NCBI GenBank assembly: GCA_021442665.1
Contig: JABUSQ010000080.1
Span: 1-52,806, forward strand
Source: Oscillospiraceae bacterium
Lineage (GTDB): Bacteria > Bacillota > Clostridia > Oscillospirales > Oscillospiraceae
Direction: 5' to 3'
Length of the DNA stretch: 52,806 bases
The position numbers were made by a program, and so were the translations under genes. The notes beneath the pieces were generated by a model. That model was not told the DNA's origin. It made no database searches and saw nothing but the letters and a program-made list of their open reading frames with translations. Shown here piece by piece: positions 50,683 through 52,806 of this stretch (within the stretch, counting starts at the first letter, position 1; every line of letters begins with the position of its first letter).

Positions 50683-52044
50683 ATGAAACAGAAGACGGTT
50701 TTCTGCTGCAGTGAGTGCGGCAGCGAAACAGCAAAATGGAACGGAAAATGTCCCGCCTGCGGTGCGTGGGACAGTCTTGTGGAGGTAAAGCTTGACTCCA
50801 AATCCAAGTCCTCGGCGAAAGGCTCTGCTTCAGGCTCCTCCAAGCTGCCCAAGCTCATTTCGGAACTGGATACGGAGGCTGAGCTTCGTTTTTCAACAGG
50901 TATCGGAGAGCTTGACAGAGTTCTGGGGGGAGGGGCCGTCAGGGGTTCTATAATTCTTGTGGGCGGAGCTCCGGGCATAGGTAAGTCCACGCTGCTGCTT
51001 CAGCTCTGCGGTCTGGTTAACAGGGAGCAGAAGATACTGTATGTCAGTGGTGAGGAAAGTGAGCGGCAGATAAAGATGCGAGCTCAGCGCCTCGGTGTTG
51101 ACAGCGGAAAAATCTATGTTTTTGCAGAGACCATGCTTGCCGATGTAATGTCAGCTGCGGAGAAGCTTGCTCCGGATATCATGATTATCGACTCAATTCA
51201 GACTATGTACGACGATGAGGTATCATCCGCACCCGGAAGCGTAAGTCAGGTTAGAGAGTGTACAATGTCGCTCATGAGACTAACCAAGGAAAAGGGCTTT
51301 ACAACCTTTGTAGTGGGACATATAAACAAAGAGGGAAGCATAGCAGGCCCCAAAGTTCTGGAACACATGGTGGATTGCGTGCTGTACTTTGAAGGCGAGC
51401 GCAGTACCTCCTTCCGTATTCTGCGTGCTGGAAAGAACCGCTTCGGTTCCACGAACGAGATAGGCGTTTTTGAAATGCTGGAAAAGGGACTTAAAGAGCT
51501 TGAAAACCCCTCGGAGATACTGCTTTCGGGTCGCCCTGATAATGCCCCGGGCACCTGCGTTACCTGTGTAATAGAGGGATCGAGGCCAATACTTGCCGAG
51601 ATTCAGGCATTAGTCGCTCCGGCAGCATATAATTCCGGACGTAGAAGTACAAACGGAATAGACTACAACAGGGCGACGCTTCTGCTTGCCGTGCTTGAAA
51701 AAAGGGTAGGCATGGCTATATCCGGATGCGATGCCTATATAAACGTCATTGGTGGGCTTGAGCTGGACGAGCCTTCCGCAGACCTTGCAACAATTTTGGC
51801 ACTTGCGAGCTCATTCAGGGAACTGCCTCTCGGCAGTGACCTTGCAGCTGTGGGTGAGGTAGGTCTGTCGGGCGAGGTGCGAAGTGTCAGCAATCTGAAT
51901 ATGCGGCTGTCGGAAATTGCTCGTCTCGGTTTTAAACGTTGTGTAATACCTGCTCATGTTAAGGATGATATAAAGGCTCCCGTCGGTCTAGAGGTAATAA
52001 CTGTCAGAGATATCCGTGAAGCAATTAAGGCCACACTGGGATAA
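50683..52044 (+). CDS. radA: RadA, DNA repair/recombination helicase
   Basis: A RecA-like hexameric helicase that extends recombination intermediates. The 453 residues start with a C4 zinc finger ('CCSECGSETAKWNGKCPACGAW', Cys pairs about 9-28), then Walker A 'GGAPGIGKSTLLLQ' near 100, Walker B 'IMIIDSIQTMY', the RadA motif KNRFGS and a C-terminal Lon-like domain ('ADLATILALASSFRELPLGSDLAAVGEVGLSGE'). AGGAGA precedes the ATG. It is followed at once by the DUF6873-like gene. Confidence 0.97.
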   Translation: MKQKTVFCCSECGSETAKWNGKCPACGAWDSLVEVKLDSKSKSSAKGSASGSSKLPKLISELDTEAELRFSTGIGELDRVLGGGAVRGSIILVGGAPGIGKSTLLLQLCGLVNREQKILYVSGEESERQIKMRAQRLGVDSGKIYVFAETMLADVMSAAEKLAPDIMIIDSIQTMYDDEVSSAPGSVSQVRECTMSLMRLTKEKGFTTFVVGHINKEGSIAGPKVLEHMVDCVLYFEGERSTSFRILRAGKNRFGSTNEIGVFEMLEKGLKELENPSEILLSGRPDNAPGTCVTCVIEGSRPILAEIQALVAPAAYNSGRRSTNGIDYNRATLLLAVLEKRVGMAISGCDAYINVIGGLELDEPSADLATILALASSFRELPLGSDLAAVGEVGLSGEVRSVSNLNMRLSEIARLGFKRCVIPAHVKDDIKAPVGLEVITVRDIREAIKATLG

Positions 52045-52045
52045 T

Positions 52046-52798
52046 ATGCTGAGAATAATAGAAAAACCGCATCTTCCTGAAGGGGAGGTGCGGTGTATGA
52101 TAATAGGTAAAAAGTACAGAAATTGTCTTGAAAATGCGTTAAATAAGCACAATATTAGCCTTATATGTTCACCTGACAATATCTATTCTGATGAACGGCT
52201 TTCCGGTCACATTGATTTAATCATGACTCACATGGGCAAAAACAGAATATATGCTGCTGAATTTCTCCACGATAGTGAATTAATTCACAAATTGTCTGAT
52301 AGAGGCTTTAAATTTGAGTTTGAGTTTATTGCTAATCCGGTTAATAAACATTATCCTAATGATGCCGTTATGAACGTCTGCATCATTGGAGACTGCGTTA
52401 TATGCAACCTGAAATCCGCAGATAAGCGTCTGATTGAAGGCAGGAAAATCATTCGCTGCAATCAAGGCTATACTAAATGTTCAGTGCTTGTGGTTAATGA
52501 AAATTCACTTATAACATCAGATAAGATGATAGCCGATAAATCTGCACATAACGGGCTTGAGGTTCTGCTTATTGACGATAGCTTTGTACGGCTTGACGGT
52601 TTTAATAAAGGTTTTATCGGCGGCGCATCATTTAAGATAAGCAAAAATAAAATCGCATTTACCGGCAGAATTTCGGATAAAAACTCCGAAATGCTGATTG
52701 AGAGATTTCTTATTGAACGCGGAATCAGTGCCGTGTATCTGACAGACGAGGAAATATTTGATATCGGAAGTGCAATGCCAATAATTGAAGAAGCTTAA
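52046..52798 (+). CDS. DUF6873-like protein (GME-type fold suspected)
   Basis: A 250-residue soluble protein. From memory it fits the DUF6873 family of Clostridia, related to guanidino-group-modifying enzymes: 'RIIEKPHLPEGEVRCMIIG', 'CNQGYTKCSVLVVNENSLITSD', 'GLEVLLIDDSFVRLDGFNKGFIGGASF' and 'DIGSAMPI' correspond to its blocks, with Cys in 'YTKCS' and acidic residues as possible active-site parts. The enzymatic role is unknown. The ATG at 52046 is one base after the radA stop; a start at 52016 is less likely. Codons are more AT-rich than in radA. Confidence 0.75.
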   Translation: MLRIIEKPHLPEGEVRCMIIGKKYRNCLENALNKHNISLICSPDNIYSDERLSGHIDLIMTHMGKNRIYAAEFLHDSELIHKLSDRGFKFEFEFIANPVNKHYPNDAVMNVCIIGDCVICNLKSADKRLIEGRKIIRCNQGYTKCSVLVVNENSLITSDKMIADKSAHNGLEVLLIDDSFVRLDGFNKGFIGGASFKISKNKIAFTGRISDKNSEMLIERFLIERGISAVYLTDEEIFDIGSAMPIIEEA

Positions 52799-52806
52799 TC
52801 TTAAAC

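Noticed and set aside
1-52806. tRNA, rRNA and insertion sequences
   Set aside because: No stretch with tRNA-like TTC-loop and acceptor pattern, rRNA core sequence or transposase with terminal inverted repeats was seen by eye; a covariance-model scan would be decisive.

Overview
The window looks like a core chromosomal region of a low-to-mid GC Gram-positive anaerobe of the class Clostridia, most likely the Oscillospiraceae/Ruminococcaceae group. This rests on the murG-divIB-ftsZ order, the complete rimP-nusA-rnpM-ylxQ-infB-rbfA-nrnA-truB-ribF operon, a SpoIID/LytB protein, DUF3048 and DUF436 proteins, consensus sigma-A promoters and strong GGAGG ribosome sites. I see no rRNA, tRNA, CRISPR array, prophage or intact insertion sequence. 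The family placement is inference.

Layout. 1-3062: cell wall and division genes (partial murG, a frameshifted small gene, divIB/ftsQ, ftsZ). 3100-4461: a histidine-rich CsoR-type copper regulator and a VanY-type carboxypeptidase. 4501-12287: the nusA-infB translation/transcription operon with a short leader terminator, running to ribF; it converges on a GluQ-like synthetase gene through a hairpin that is coding on both strands. 13362-21373: a TetR-type regulator, then ybaK-uvrA-recD2-comFC-mreB (tRNA proofreading, DNA repair, uptake-type phosphoribosyltransferase, cell shape). 21592-26951: a dead alpha/beta hydrolase gene, a live one, glpK, a DUF1015 gene and yebC. 26995-32540 (minus strand): a CotH kinase, a DUF4956 membrane protein and a VTC polyphosphate-polymerase-domain protein, next to a two-component system. 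32673-38701: DUF3048 lipoprotein, ywlG, spoIID-like gene, queA, tgt, yajC. 38702-39398: a 0.7-kb gene-free region with a possible structured RNA and AT-rich repeats. 39399-44128: a XerD-type recombinase, then a minus-strand GntR-regulated ABC operon ending in a large secreted protein of unknown function. 44272-52798: ruvCAB, a sigma factor, small zinc and redox proteins, trmK-nif3, an aspartate-type aminotransferase, radA and a DUF6873-like gene.

The most interesting part is 26995-32594. The promoter of the VTC-DUF4956-CotH operon and the promoter of the adjacent response-regulator gene carry the same direct-repeat element at the same distance from a TATAAT -10 box and both lack a normal -35 box. 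This suggests that the two-component system activates itself and a membrane module predicted to handle polyphosphate or to phosphorylate surface proteins. Other points of note are two decayed genes (741-1034 and 21592-22193), the structured-looking segment near 38.8-39.0 kb, the histidine-rich CsoR, and a divergent promoter pair sharing one -35 box.

All calls come from reading the sequence and from memory of protein families; no database search was run.
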